Positions 1 through 7,329 of a stretch of 10,732 nt of DNA are shown here, one piece after another. The notes beneath the pieces are model-generated. The model searched no databases. It saw nothing but the letters and a program-made list of their open reading frames with translations, and had not been told where the DNA came from. Source of the DNA: Chloroflexota bacterium (lineage in GTDB: Bacteria > Chloroflexota > Dehalococcoidia > Lucifugimonadales > Lucifugimonadaceae); NCBI GenBank assembly GCA_016189845.1, contig JACPRT010000072.1:1-10732 (forward strand), given 5' to 3'. Both the position numbers and the translations under genes were made by a program. The stretch's first letter is position 1, and each line of letters begins with the position of its first letter.

Positions 1-63
1 AAGTCGCGTCGTTTCCAGCACCGGCATGGAAAGCATCGTCATCAATCGGCTATCGTCTGCGGG

Positions 64-1317
64 ATGTTCAGCAAGCGTGTATCCGCACTCATCCGCCCTT
101 TGCTCGCATCCCCTGCGGGCGCGGCCTTCGCGATTCGCGACTTCCGAATGCTCTGGCTCGCCAACTCTGGCAGCTCCTTCGCCCTCAATCTCTGGTTTCT
201 GGCCATGGCATGGCTCGCCTTCGAACTGACGGACTCCCAACTCTGGGTGGGGATCCTTGGGAGCGCCGCGGCCATAGCGGGCATTTCGCTGACCCTGGTG
301 GGCGGCGCCGTTGCCGACCGGCTCGATCGTCGAGGCGTGATTGTAGCCGCCTTTCTGTTGTTTGCCGCATCCGCTCTGGGAGCGGGCCTTCTGGATTCGA
401 CCGGCAAGGTGAGCGCGTTACACCTCCTTGGCTTTGCTCTCCTCATCGGAGCGGTGGACGCGTTCAGCAACCCTGCGTACCGAACCCTGGTCGTGGACCT
501 CGTGGGGAACTCTCGCCTGCTTGGCGCAAACGCCCTGGGACAGATCGGCGAGTTCGCCGGAGAGGTCGTGGCGCCGCTGCTGGTTGGTTTTGCCATCGCG
601 GCGAGCGGCCCGGGCGCGGTCTACTTCGCGTCCAGTGGGGTGCTGGTGTGCTCGGCGGTGGCAGTCATGTTCGTGCGACAGCGCACCGGTCGCGTCACCG
701 GGGACCATACTGATGGCAGGTCGGGAATCGCGGTCGAAGTGCGCGAGGGGCTCCGATATGCGCTCCGAACGCCGCCGTTCGCGCCACTTCTCGTGATCTC
801 GTGCACCAGCGCGTTCGGCGCCATGGTCTTTCCTTTGCTCCCGGCCTATGCCCGCGACGAGTTCAAAGTAGGCGCAGCCGGTTTCGGAGTGATGTCAGCG
901 GCGGTGGCCGCGGGCATGGTCGCTGGCGCTGTATTGATGGCTGCCGTGAAACGGATGCCGCAGGGCGGCTGGTCGATCCTGCTATGGCATTTGCTTCTCT
1001 ATTCATCCATGGCCGGCTTCGCCGTATCTCGCGTCTACCCGTTGTCGATCGCCCTGCTGTTTGGTATGGGAGTCGGAAGCGCGGCCGCGAGCGACCTCGT
1101 GATGACGGCGCTTCAGAGTCGTGCTGACGACCGCGTGCGAGGAAGGATGATGGGCATCTTTCGGATCACCGAATCGTTCGAGCCCCTGGGGGCGATCCTG
1201 GGTGGCGCGGTGGCCGTCGTTGCGGGCAACTCGTTCGCCGTGCTCCTCGGCGCAGGATTAGGGATGGGCGTCGTGCTGATAGTCTTTGCCCGTTCGCGTG
1301 CCCTTCGGGCCGTATAG
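64..1317 (+). CDS. MFS exporter, MFS_3 / EntS-like family
   Basis: Predicted 12-helix inner-membrane major facilitator transporter of 417 residues, the normal size for the family. Strongly hydrophobic segments alternate with short charged loops throughout. The motif A loop between helices 2 and 3 is clear at residues 80-90 (GGAVADRLDRR), and an RGRMMGIF segment near residue 359 matches the conserved 'RGR' loop of the MFS_3 group, which includes the enterobactin exporter EntS. It probably exports a small molecule by proton antiport; the substrate cannot be read from sequence. The start is the first ATG in frame. The frame stays open to the left edge of the window but offers no ATG, GTG or TTG there, and about 20 cytosolic residues before helix 1 fit the family. 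The ribosome site is weak. It is followed after 244 nt by an FAD oxidase gene on the same strand, so co-transcription is possible but not shown. Confidence 0.9.
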   Translation: MFSKRVSALIRPLLASPAGAAFAIRDFRMLWLANSGSSFALNLWFLAMAWLAFELTDSQLWVGILGSAAAIAGISLTLVGGAVADRLDRRGVIVAAFLLFAASALGAGLLDSTGKVSALHLLGFALLIGAVDAFSNPAYRTLVVDLVGNSRLLGANALGQIGEFAGEVVAPLLVGFAIAASGPGAVYFASSGVLVCSAVAVMFVRQRTGRVTGDHTDGRSGIAVEVREGLRYALRTPPFAPLLVISCTSAFGAMVFPLLPAYARDEFKVGAAGFGVMSAAVAAGMVAGAVLMAAVKRMPQGGWSILLWHLLLYSSMAGFAVSRVYPLSIALLFGMGVGSAAASDLVMTALQSRADDRVRGRMMGIFRITESFEPLGAILGGAVAVVAGNSFAVLLGAGLGMGVVLIVFARSRALRAV

Positions 1318-1331
1318 CCCAAAGTCAAGCT

Positions 1332-1346
1332 CGGCGCCGTGCGCCG
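1332..1346 (+). terminator. possible weak hairpin after the MFS gene
   Basis: Perfect 6-bp inverted repeat CGGCGC/GCGCCG around a 3-nt loop, beginning 15 nt after the MFS stop codon. There is no T-tract after it, so it could be a weak terminator or a chance GC-rich palindrome. Confidence 0.2.
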
Positions 1347-1375
1347 CCTGATGGGCGCGATGGGAGGTGACCCGG

Positions 1376-1395
1376 CGGCCACCCGCGGCCACCCG
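1376..1395. repeat. two contiguous copies of a 10-bp unit
   Basis: CGGCCACCCG occurs twice head to tail with no mismatch, in the 244-nt gap between the MFS gene and the FAD oxidase gene. No further complete copy is seen. Function unknown; this may be simple-sequence slippage. The rest of the gap holds no recognisable gene or clear promoter. Confidence 0.6.
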
Positions 1396-1561
1396 GCGCG
1401 TACACCGCAACCCCCTTCCCCTCGCGAGAGCGAACGACTAGGATTCGGCGACCACGCCGAGTGCGCCGAGGTCGCCGACACCGCATTTGCGTGCGCAGTT
1501 TTCGTCTGCTGGGGGTCGAATCTGACGCTGGCCGCGTCTGTTCGTGGAGGGGTGGGCTGTC

Positions 1562-2932
1562 ATGCAAGAGACCATCAACGCGAGTGGAATCGAGGTGACC
1601 AACTGGGGGCGAGACATAGTCTCGCGCCCGCGGGTCGTGATCAAGCCGCGGACGGTGGACGACATCGTCACGATCATGAAGAACCCGGATAAGTACCCAT
1701 CGCCGGTGCGCGCGATCGGATCTAGGCATTCAACCACGCGCTGCGGCATCGCCGACGGCGGCACGGTCGTCGACATGAGCGGGATGAACCGGATCATCGA
1801 GATCGGCGAGGGCCACGTGACCGCGCAGGCCGGCGCCCTCGCGATCGACGTCGCCAAGCAGCTCCAGCAGAAGAAGCTGCAGTTCTTCGTCAACGTCGAG
1901 CTGGGCAACATGTCGATCGGCAGCGCCTGCTGCGGGGGTACGAAGGACGCATCGATGCCGGGTGAGTTCGGACAGGTGTGTTCGTACGCCATTTCGATCA
2001 AGCTGGTGACCCCCTCCGGCGACCTGCTGGAGGTCAACGAGTCGAAGCCCGACCTGCTGCAGACGATGAGGTCCAGCTACGGACTGCTCGGAATCGTCTA
2101 CGAGGCGACCTTCAAGGTGCGGCCACTGCAGGCGATGTCGGTCCACCACAGGACGTACAAGCTCGACCAGTTCGAGCGTCAGCTGCCGGATCTCATCGCG
2201 CGCGGGGAGTCGATGATGATGTACATCTACCCGTTCCTGGGTGCGGTCACGGTCGAGTACCGGAAGTACGTGCCGCCGAAGGGCAAGCCCAACCGCAGGG
2301 CGTGGAAGCTGAGGAACTTCGTCTGGAAGACGCTGGCGCCGTCGGTCGGCTACACCGTGACACGCTTCGTCCCGTGGAAGCCCCTGCGCTACTTCGTCGT
2401 CAACCGCTTCAACAGGATGATCCAGTTCGCCCTGAAGGTGGTCGTGAACAGCGATCACACGATCGCGACGGACCAGCTGATCCGCTACCCCCATAAGTCG
2501 GGACGCAGCAAGTACACATTCAGCATCTGGGCATTCCCGCAGGAGAGGTACACCGAGGTCCTGCGCGCATACTTCAAGTTCTGCCGCGACCACTACAGGC
2601 AGCACGGCTACCGCTGCGACCTGCTGAACGTGGGCTACCGCATCCTCAAGGACCAGAGCTCGCTGTTCTCGTACTCGTTCAACGGCAACGTGATGACGGT
2701 CGACCCCGTCTCGACCGGCGCAAAGGGCTGGGACGAGTTCCTGCAGGCGTACAACCGGTTCTGCAGCGGGAACGGCGGGGTGCCGCTCTTCAACCAGACG
2801 AAGTGGATCGCGCCCGAGCAGGCGAAGAAGGCGTTCGGGCCGAACCTGACGAAGTTCGCCGCCACACGGAAGCAGCACGACCCGCATAACCGGCTGCTGA
2901 ACGAGTACTTCGCGGAGCTGTTCGGCAGGTAG
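1562..2932 (+). CDS. FAD-linked oxidase (PCMH-type FAD domain, aldonolactone-oxidase-like)
   Basis: Soluble flavoprotein of 456 residues. The N-terminal half is an FAD-binding PCMH domain: residues 53-57 read GSRHS, the position of the flavin-linking His (His56) in L-gulonolactone/arabinonolactone oxidases, so covalent FAD is plausible. The pyrophosphate-binding segment at about 120-131 reads GSACCGGTKDAS in place of the usual GTHGTS-like sequence and carries two adjacent cysteines. The C-terminal half fits the substrate domain of these oxidases only loosely and ends with a typical DPHNRLLNEYF tail. It should oxidise a C-OH (or C-N) group and pass electrons to O2 or another acceptor; substrate unknown. 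I chose the ATG at 1562 because GGAGGGG lies just upstream; a GTG at 1544 would add six residues that overlap that site. It converges on the P450 gene, with 60 nt between the two stop codons. Confidence 0.85.
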   Translation: MQETINASGIEVTNWGRDIVSRPRVVIKPRTVDDIVTIMKNPDKYPSPVRAIGSRHSTTRCGIADGGTVVDMSGMNRIIEIGEGHVTAQAGALAIDVAKQLQQKKLQFFVNVELGNMSIGSACCGGTKDASMPGEFGQVCSYAISIKLVTPSGDLLEVNESKPDLLQTMRSSYGLLGIVYEATFKVRPLQAMSVHHRTYKLDQFERQLPDLIARGESMMMYIYPFLGAVTVEYRKYVPPKGKPNRRAWKLRNFVWKTLAPSVGYTVTRFVPWKPLRYFVVNRFNRMIQFALKVVVNSDHTIATDQLIRYPHKSGRSKYTFSIWAFPQERYTEVLRAYFKFCRDHYRQHGYRCDLLNVGYRILKDQSSLFSYSFNGNVMTVDPVSTGAKGWDEFLQAYNRFCSGNGGVPLFNQTKWIAPEQAKKAFGPNLTKFAATRKQHDPHNRLLNEYFAELFGR

Positions 2933-2950
2933 CGGTTACCGCAGGTCCTA

Positions 2951-2996
2951 GTCGGCGTTCAGATTGCCAGCGGCGATCAAGGCCGTCGGCGTTCAG
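2951..2996. repeat. 12-bp direct repeat across the convergent gap
   Basis: GTCGGCGTTCAG occurs at 2951-2962 and again at 2985-2996, 34 bp apart. The second copy contains the P450 stop codon. It looks like a short duplication of the P450 gene end, placed between two convergent genes. Confidence 0.6.
2966..2990. terminator. candidate bidirectional hairpin between convergent genes
   Basis: GCCAGCGGC and GCCGTCGGC can form a 9-bp stem with one mismatch and one wobble pair around a 7-nt loop. It sits between the FAD oxidase and P450 stop codons, where a shared terminator would be expected. No U-tract is present on either strand, so this is only a candidate. Confidence 0.3.
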
Positions 2997-4324
2997 GCCC
3001 GCTCGAAGATCACGCGAAGCCCGTCGCTCGGGAGCGGCGACGGCTGGCTGTCGAGCGACAGGTCCTGCGGCGGCAGCCCCCAGGAGTAGGAGCGCAGCAG
3101 GACGGCGACCGCCTGCTTCATGACGAGCGTCGCAAGGTCCTCCGCCGGGCACCGGTGGCCGTCCATCGACCCCCCGCTGTGCGGGACGTAGCTGTTGGGC
3201 TGCTTCCGGTCCTCGGCGCGCCCCGGGCTGAAACGCTCGGGGTCGAAGCGCAGTGGATCGGTGAAGACCGACGGGTCCTGCATGGTGGCGTAGATCGCCC
3301 CCATGACCTTCCACCCTTTCGGCACGCGGTAGCCTCCGTACTCGGCGTCGGCCGTCGCTGTGCTCAGGAAGGTGGTCGCGAAGATGCGGTTGTGACGGCG
3401 GACTTCGCGCGTGACGTCGTCCAGGTACTGCATCCTGGAAAGCGCAGCCATCGTGATCGGGCCCGCCGGGGTGATCGTTTGCACCTCCTTGCGGACGCGC
3501 TCCCTGACGTCGGGATGGAGCCCGAGCTCCATGCTCATCAGCGACAGCACCCGGAAGATCCCGCCGTAGGCGGCGAAGAACATGTGCACCATCTGCGCTC
3601 GCAACTCTTCTTCCGCCAGGCCGGACCCGTCTTGCCCTCTCGCTGCCAGGAGGCGGGACAGGATGTCGTCGCAGGTGCCGCTGCGATGACGAGCGATAGC
3701 TTCGTCGATCAGTGAAAGGAGGCGGTCACGGCTGCCGAGCGCGCGACCGTATCTGGTCCAGGGCAGGTTGATGGGGATCGCGCTGAGTCCCGCCAGGAAG
3801 CTGTCGAGGAGGGGCACGAGCCGTTCGTAGCCGCCGCCCGCGGTGCGGTCGCCCAGCAGCATGGCCGCGCATACCGATGCGCTGAGGCTCTTGTACTCGC
3901 CGACCCAGCCGAACCTCGAGAGCGAAGCCCAGCGTTCCGCGAACTCCTCGACGATCGGCTGGAGCGTGTCGAGATACCTCTGAAGCGAGTCCGGCGTGAA
4001 GACCTGCGATACCTTGCCGCGCATCGCCCGGTGCTGCTCTCCGCCCACCAGCGGGAGTGAGCGCTGGCAGAGGAGCTCTCGTATCTGCTTCGGGGCCGCG
4101 CCCGCCCGTTCGAACGCCGGGTTGTCGATGAAGAACGTGAAGGCCTCCGGCCCGACGAAGCACACGACCCTGTCCCCAAGGAGCCTGGTCTTGAAGACGT
4201 CGCCATGTTCGGCTTCGCGTGACTCGACGAACCGGTGGGGGCTACGCGAGTAGCTCAGCGCCTCGCCAATCAATGGCAGCCCCATGGAACCCGGCGGTGT
4301 GTTCAGCCCTGCAGGTCCAACCAT
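2993..4324 (-). CDS. cytochrome P450 with atypical helix I (hydroperoxide-type?)
   Basis: Haem-thiolate protein of 443 residues, soluble, with no signal or anchor. The N-terminal PPGSMGLPLIGEAL segment resembles CYP120/CYP26-type P450s. Visible motifs: helix K ExxR at Glu307/Arg310, FDPERF before the haem loop, and the haem ligand Cys392 in GGSMDGHRCPAED. This loop is closer to the GHRCPGE loop of CYP152 peroxygenases than to the usual FGxGxRxCxG. Helix I reads FFAAYGGIF (Ala251-Gly255 and flanks), where O2-activating P450s have (A/G)Gx(D/E)T, so the acid-alcohol pair is absent. A GG at this point recalls the NxxGG of CYP74 allene oxide synthase/hydroperoxide lyase, although its Asn is Ala here. 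I infer use of a hydroperoxide made by the operon's alpha-dioxygenase. The ATG at 4324 has GAGGG five nt upstream; a GTG at 4357 would add 11 residues. It is the last gene of the operon, 46 nt after the dihaem cytochrome gene. Confidence 0.93.
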   Translation of the reverse strand: MVGPAGLNTPPGSMGLPLIGEALSYSRSPHRFVESREAEHGDVFKTRLLGDRVVCFVGPEAFTFFIDNPAFERAGAAPKQIRELLCQRSLPLVGGEQHRAMRGKVSQVFTPDSLQRYLDTLQPIVEEFAERWASLSRFGWVGEYKSLSASVCAAMLLGDRTAGGGYERLVPLLDSFLAGLSAIPINLPWTRYGRALGSRDRLLSLIDEAIARHRSGTCDDILSRLLAARGQDGSGLAEEELRAQMVHMFFAAYGGIFRVLSLMSMELGLHPDVRERVRKEVQTITPAGPITMAALSRMQYLDDVTREVRRHNRIFATTFLSTATADAEYGGYRVPKGWKVMGAIYATMQDPSVFTDPLRFDPERFSPGRAEDRKQPNSYVPHSGGSMDGHRCPAEDLATLVMKQAVAVLLRSYSWGLPPQDLSLDSQPSPLPSDGLRVIFERA

Positions 4325-4370
4325 CGTGACCCTCGCTTCGCCCGGGAGCGCCGTCACCGGCTCGCCGGCG

Positions 4371-5885
4371 TTACTGCGTCTTCAAGAACTCGATGAGGTC
4401 CCGCTTCTCAGCGTCCGTGAGGTCCGTCCCGTAAACGTGGCCGCCGTTGCCGTTGCCACGCACGGTCGTATCGAACAGGACGCCGTTCTGCTCCGCCCCG
4501 GGCCCTGAGCTGACGAACCCCACGCGGTCGAAGTCGAGGACGTCGTACCCGGTATAGAACTTCGTCGGCCGCTGCGCGGGTGGCTTGAGGAGGTCCTCGA
4601 TTGTCGGCACCGAACCGTTGTGCAGGTAGGGGCCGCGCAGCCAGATGCCATCGAGCGGCGAGTTGGCGTACCCGTTGGTCTTCTTGAAGTGTGAGTACGC
4701 CCATGGCTTGCCGGCGCCGGTCTGGTTGAGATAGACGACAAGCTCCCCGGTGAACGAGTCCAGGCGCTCACGGTCGGTGCCGATCTCCGAGATGTCGGTA
4801 ACCTGGCCCACGTACGCGCCGTCGAGCGAGTGACACGACGCGCAGTGGGCTTTGTAGACCGCCCTGCCCGGCTCGGCACGCGACTGGTCGATACGGCCGG
4901 ACGGGAACGGCGGCGGGTCGACCTGGTCCCACTCCCACTCCGCGATGCGCTGGATCGCGTCGAGGTCGATGCGGTCCTGCATGCCCTCGATGGCGCCTGC
5001 GCCGACCGCCGCGTTGATGTTCCGCTCGTCTACCGAGTTGTTGTTGCCGTCCCAGTGCAGGTGCATCTCGCTCCGCACCTTCTGGTGCCACAGCGACGGC
5101 AGGTCGGCCGTCCCGACGATGTCGTTCGAGCCTGGGTCCAGCCCGAAGAACGCGTTGAAAGGGTTGAAGGTGTCGACCCTGCCCGGGCCAGAGGGAGGCC
5201 GCCGGTCCATCCAGGCGAACTGCTGCGACTGGCGCCGCAGCGCGTCCCGCGTTCTGGGTATCACCAGGTACCGGTAGAGGAGCCTCTGGAACGGTGAAAG
5301 ATCGGGGTCGAGGCGGTCGATCGCGGGCATCAGGACGCCAGCGTTGAAGCGGTCGTCGTTGCCTGCGGCGAACAGGAATCGGGCGTATGCCTGGAGGTCG
5401 AAGTCGTGGGCAGGCATGCCGAGGACGATCTGCCTGGGCGCGTCGGGCGCCTCCTGGATGGCGCCGGCGTGGCAGGCGGCGCAGTTGAGGCCGACCAGCC
5501 CTATCGGCCGTTCCCTGTAGCCTGTGCCAATCGGACGCTCCGACTGCGGCGACTCGTAAATGAGACCTACCCTCTCGTAGCCGGTGCCAGGCCGGTCCGG
5601 CAGGTACTCCGGGAATACGTCGGGAAGGACCGTCCAGACCCAGTAGGGGATCCCGGCCCCGGCCTCGGCCCCGATCGAGCCGTACTTGAAGTGGTCCTGA
5701 ATGTTTGCGTATGTCTGTGGGACGTCGCGGCGGAACCAGACCCACGCCCATGCCCCCAGCGCGATGGCCAGCACGACCACGACGACGCCCGCGATCGCAG
5801 TTGCTCGCACCCAGACTGGCCAGGTTGCGACCCGCATCCACGCCGACCTGCCCGCTTCGCGTATCGTGCGCGTAGCCTTAGCCAA
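4371..5885 (-). CDS. membrane-anchored dihaem c-type cytochrome (CCP/MauG/RoxA superfamily)
   Basis: 504 residues. A single transmembrane anchor at about 27-51 with basic residues before it should put the rest outside the cytoplasmic membrane, where c-type haem is attached. Two haem sites are present: CAACH (Cys135, Cys138, His139) and CASCH (Cys348, Cys351, His352). Other marks are HWDGNNNS at 277-284 followed by ERN, and GIWLRGPYLHNGSVPTIEDLL at 413-433, typical of dihaem cytochrome c peroxidase-like proteins. The whole pattern most recalls the branch holding the rubber oxygenases RoxA/RoxB, but the protein is shorter than RoxA. Possible roles are a peroxidase, a haem dioxygenase, or electron transfer for the pathway. 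The TTG start overlaps the stop of the preceding reductase gene by 8 nt (TTGGCTAA), and no better in-frame start lies upstream. An ATG at 5837 would shorten it by 16 residues and still keep the anchor. Confidence 0.88.
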   Translation of the reverse strand: MAKATRTIREAGRSAWMRVATWPVWVRATAIAGVVVVVLAIALGAWAWVWFRRDVPQTYANIQDHFKYGSIGAEAGAGIPYWVWTVLPDVFPEYLPDRPGTGYERVGLIYESPQSERPIGTGYRERPIGLVGLNCAACHAGAIQEAPDAPRQIVLGMPAHDFDLQAYARFLFAAGNDDRFNAGVLMPAIDRLDPDLSPFQRLLYRYLVIPRTRDALRRQSQQFAWMDRRPPSGPGRVDTFNPFNAFFGLDPGSNDIVGTADLPSLWHQKVRSEMHLHWDGNNNSVDERNINAAVGAGAIEGMQDRIDLDAIQRIAEWEWDQVDPPPFPSGRIDQSRAEPGRAVYKAHCASCHSLDGAYVGQVTDISEIGTDRERLDSFTGELVVYLNQTGAGKPWAYSHFKKTNGYANSPLDGIWLRGPYLHNGSVPTIEDLLKPPAQRPTKFYTGYDVLDFDRVGFVSSGPGAEQNGVLFDTTVRGNGNGGHVYGTDLTDAEKRDLIEFLKTQ

Positions 5886-6888
5886 GCTTCCCGGCCTGCC
5901 TTCGGCTTATGTGGCCCTCGCCGGCCATCCAGCGGACCATATCCGCCAGCGTCTCCCGCGGGTCGCGAGGGTCGAACCCGAGGTCCCGTCGCGCTTCCGA
6001 GTCGTCTCCGTGCGGGTCCCAGGCGATGGCGTCGAAACCCTCTCTGCTGAATGGCATCCGGAACGGGAGGCACCGCTGGACTGCGTTGCCCAGGCTGATC
6101 ATCGGACGCATGCTCCATGCCGGGAGCGTCCTGTGGAAAATGCGGCGGCCGGTGAGTTCAGACAGGATGCGAACGATCTCGGCGAAGCGGATGTTGTGGC
6201 CGCTCAGCACGTATCGGCGTGGCCCACGCCCCGGTACAAACATCGCGGCGTGCGCCAGCGCAACGTCACGGACGTCGACGATGGTCAGGCCGCCGGGCGG
6301 CCCCAACGGGACCCTTCCAGTGAGGATGTCTCGAACCGCCTGAGCGTTCTCTCCAAAATACGGGTCGCCGGGACCGAATGCGCCTCCCGGGTAGCTGGTG
6401 ACCACGGCGGCGCCCTCGGCCTGGAACCCTCTTGCAACCCGCTCGGCCTCGGTCTTGGAGCCGTAATAGGCCCCCGGCGGATGCTTCGGTTCGGACCTGC
6501 CGCTGAGCACCTCGCCGCGGGCGGGCGGGCAAAGGGCGAACACAGTGGAGACGTACACGATCGGGTCCAGTGCGGCCCTCCGGGCGGCGCCCAGCACCAT
6601 GCGCGCCCCCTCGACGTTGGTCCGCCACATGGCAGCGGCACGGCGGACATCGAGGGAGTACACCGACGCCCCGTGCCATACGGCATCGCAGCCCTCCATC
6701 GCCTCCTGCACGGACGCGGCATCCGTGACGTCGCCGACCGCCGTACTCGGATCCTCGCCCTCGGCAATGTCCTTCGGGACCCTGCGAGGGTCCCGCACCA
6801 GGAGCCGGACACGGTGACCGGCCGCGATCAGCGCGCGCACGGTGTGCGATCCGACGAACCCGGTACCGCCGGTCACCAGGATGCGCAT
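5878..6888 (-). CDS. NAD(P)-dependent epimerase/dehydratase-family oxidoreductase (extended SDR)
   Basis: 336 residues, cytosolic. The N-terminal Rossmann fold has TGGTGFVG at residues 7-14 and a GDVTD loop at 52-56 for the adenine ring. The catalytic triad is visible: Ser114 in VYVSTV and Tyr141/Lys145 in YYGSK. The overall pattern (SYPGGAFGPGD at about 165-175, DVRDVALAH at about 205-213) is that of dihydroflavonol 4-reductase/3beta-hydroxysteroid dehydrogenase-like extended SDRs rather than classical sugar epimerases. It probably interconverts a ketone or aldehyde with an alcohol using NAD(P)H; the substrate is unknown. In this operon an oxidised fatty-acid product or its shortened aldehyde is a reasonable guess. 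The ATG start lies 3 nt after the stop of the small membrane protein gene, and its end overlaps the dihaem cytochrome gene, so translational coupling is likely. Confidence 0.9.
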   Translation of the reverse strand: MRILVTGGTGFVGSHTVRALIAAGHRVRLLVRDPRRVPKDIAEGEDPSTAVGDVTDAASVQEAMEGCDAVWHGASVYSLDVRRAAAMWRTNVEGARMVLGAARRAALDPIVYVSTVFALCPPARGEVLSGRSEPKHPPGAYYGSKTEAERVARGFQAEGAAVVTSYPGGAFGPGDPYFGENAQAVRDILTGRVPLGPPGGLTIVDVRDVALAHAAMFVPGRGPRRYVLSGHNIRFAEIVRILSELTGRRIFHRTLPAWSMRPMISLGNAVQRCLPFRMPFSREGFDAIAWDPHGDDSEARRDLGFDPRDPRETLADMVRWMAGEGHISRRQAGKLG

Positions 6889-6891
6889 GCG

Positions 6892-7329
6892 TCAGGCGGC
6901 GGCCCCGGTTGGTTGTCGTTGGCGGGCTGTCGCCTCGGCTCGAAGCCCGAAGTACAGCAGCGCCCCGGATACGCCGCCGAAGGCGACGTCGCCGATCAGG
7001 AACGGCAAGAAGCCGGGCGGGTTGCTGGAAGTGCCCAACCAGTCGAACGTGACCACGAGCCAGTAGATGGCGGCGGCGAGCCGGCCTCCCACCGTCATCC
7101 AGGCGACCGCGCGGTACCGCGACGGCATCACCGCTGCCAGAATCTGATAGGCGGTGATGATGAAGATGAGCAGCCCGGCGTTCCTGAGCCACACGGTGTG
7201 GAAGCCCGGCTCCAGGTTCAGCGTGTCGATGGCGTACCCGGGAAAGAACAGGGCGGGCACCGCGAAGTAGAGGTTCACGGGCACGCCAAGCCACACGACG
7301 ATGCTGAACCACTTCAGGTAAGTGTTCAT
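6892..7329 (-). CDS. four-helix membrane protein of unknown function
   Basis: 145 residues, not a family I recognise. Hydrophobic segments at about 7-29, 48-68, 73-97 and 106-128 predict four membrane helices, with a short polar, Arg-rich tail at the C terminus. I see no Cys pair, haem motif or conserved His pair. I chose the ATG at 7329, which overlaps the dioxygenase stop as ATGA and has GGGGA nine nt upstream; an ATG at 7335 would add two residues but sits only 3 nt from that site. The overlap on one side and the 3-nt gap on the other tie it into the operon. It may anchor pathway enzymes or help deliver a lipid substrate; this is speculation from context. Its pairing with a TPR-bearing dioxygenase is worth noting. 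Confidence 0.78.
   Translation of the reverse strand: MNTYLKWFSIVVWLGVPVNLYFAVPALFFPGYAIDTLNLEPGFHTVWLRNAGLLIFIITAYQILAAVMPSRYRAVAWMTVGGRLAAAIYWLVVTFDWLGTSSNPPGFLPFLIGDVAFGGVSGALLYFGLRAEATARQRQPTGAAA

Noticed and set aside
1375..1396. Tandem CGGCCACCCG decamer as a possible CRISPR or regulatory array
   Set aside because: Only two contiguous copies and no spacers; too little to be an array.
1730..2887. 385-codon open frame on the - strand
   Set aside because: Antisense to the FAD-linked oxidase, without family motifs.
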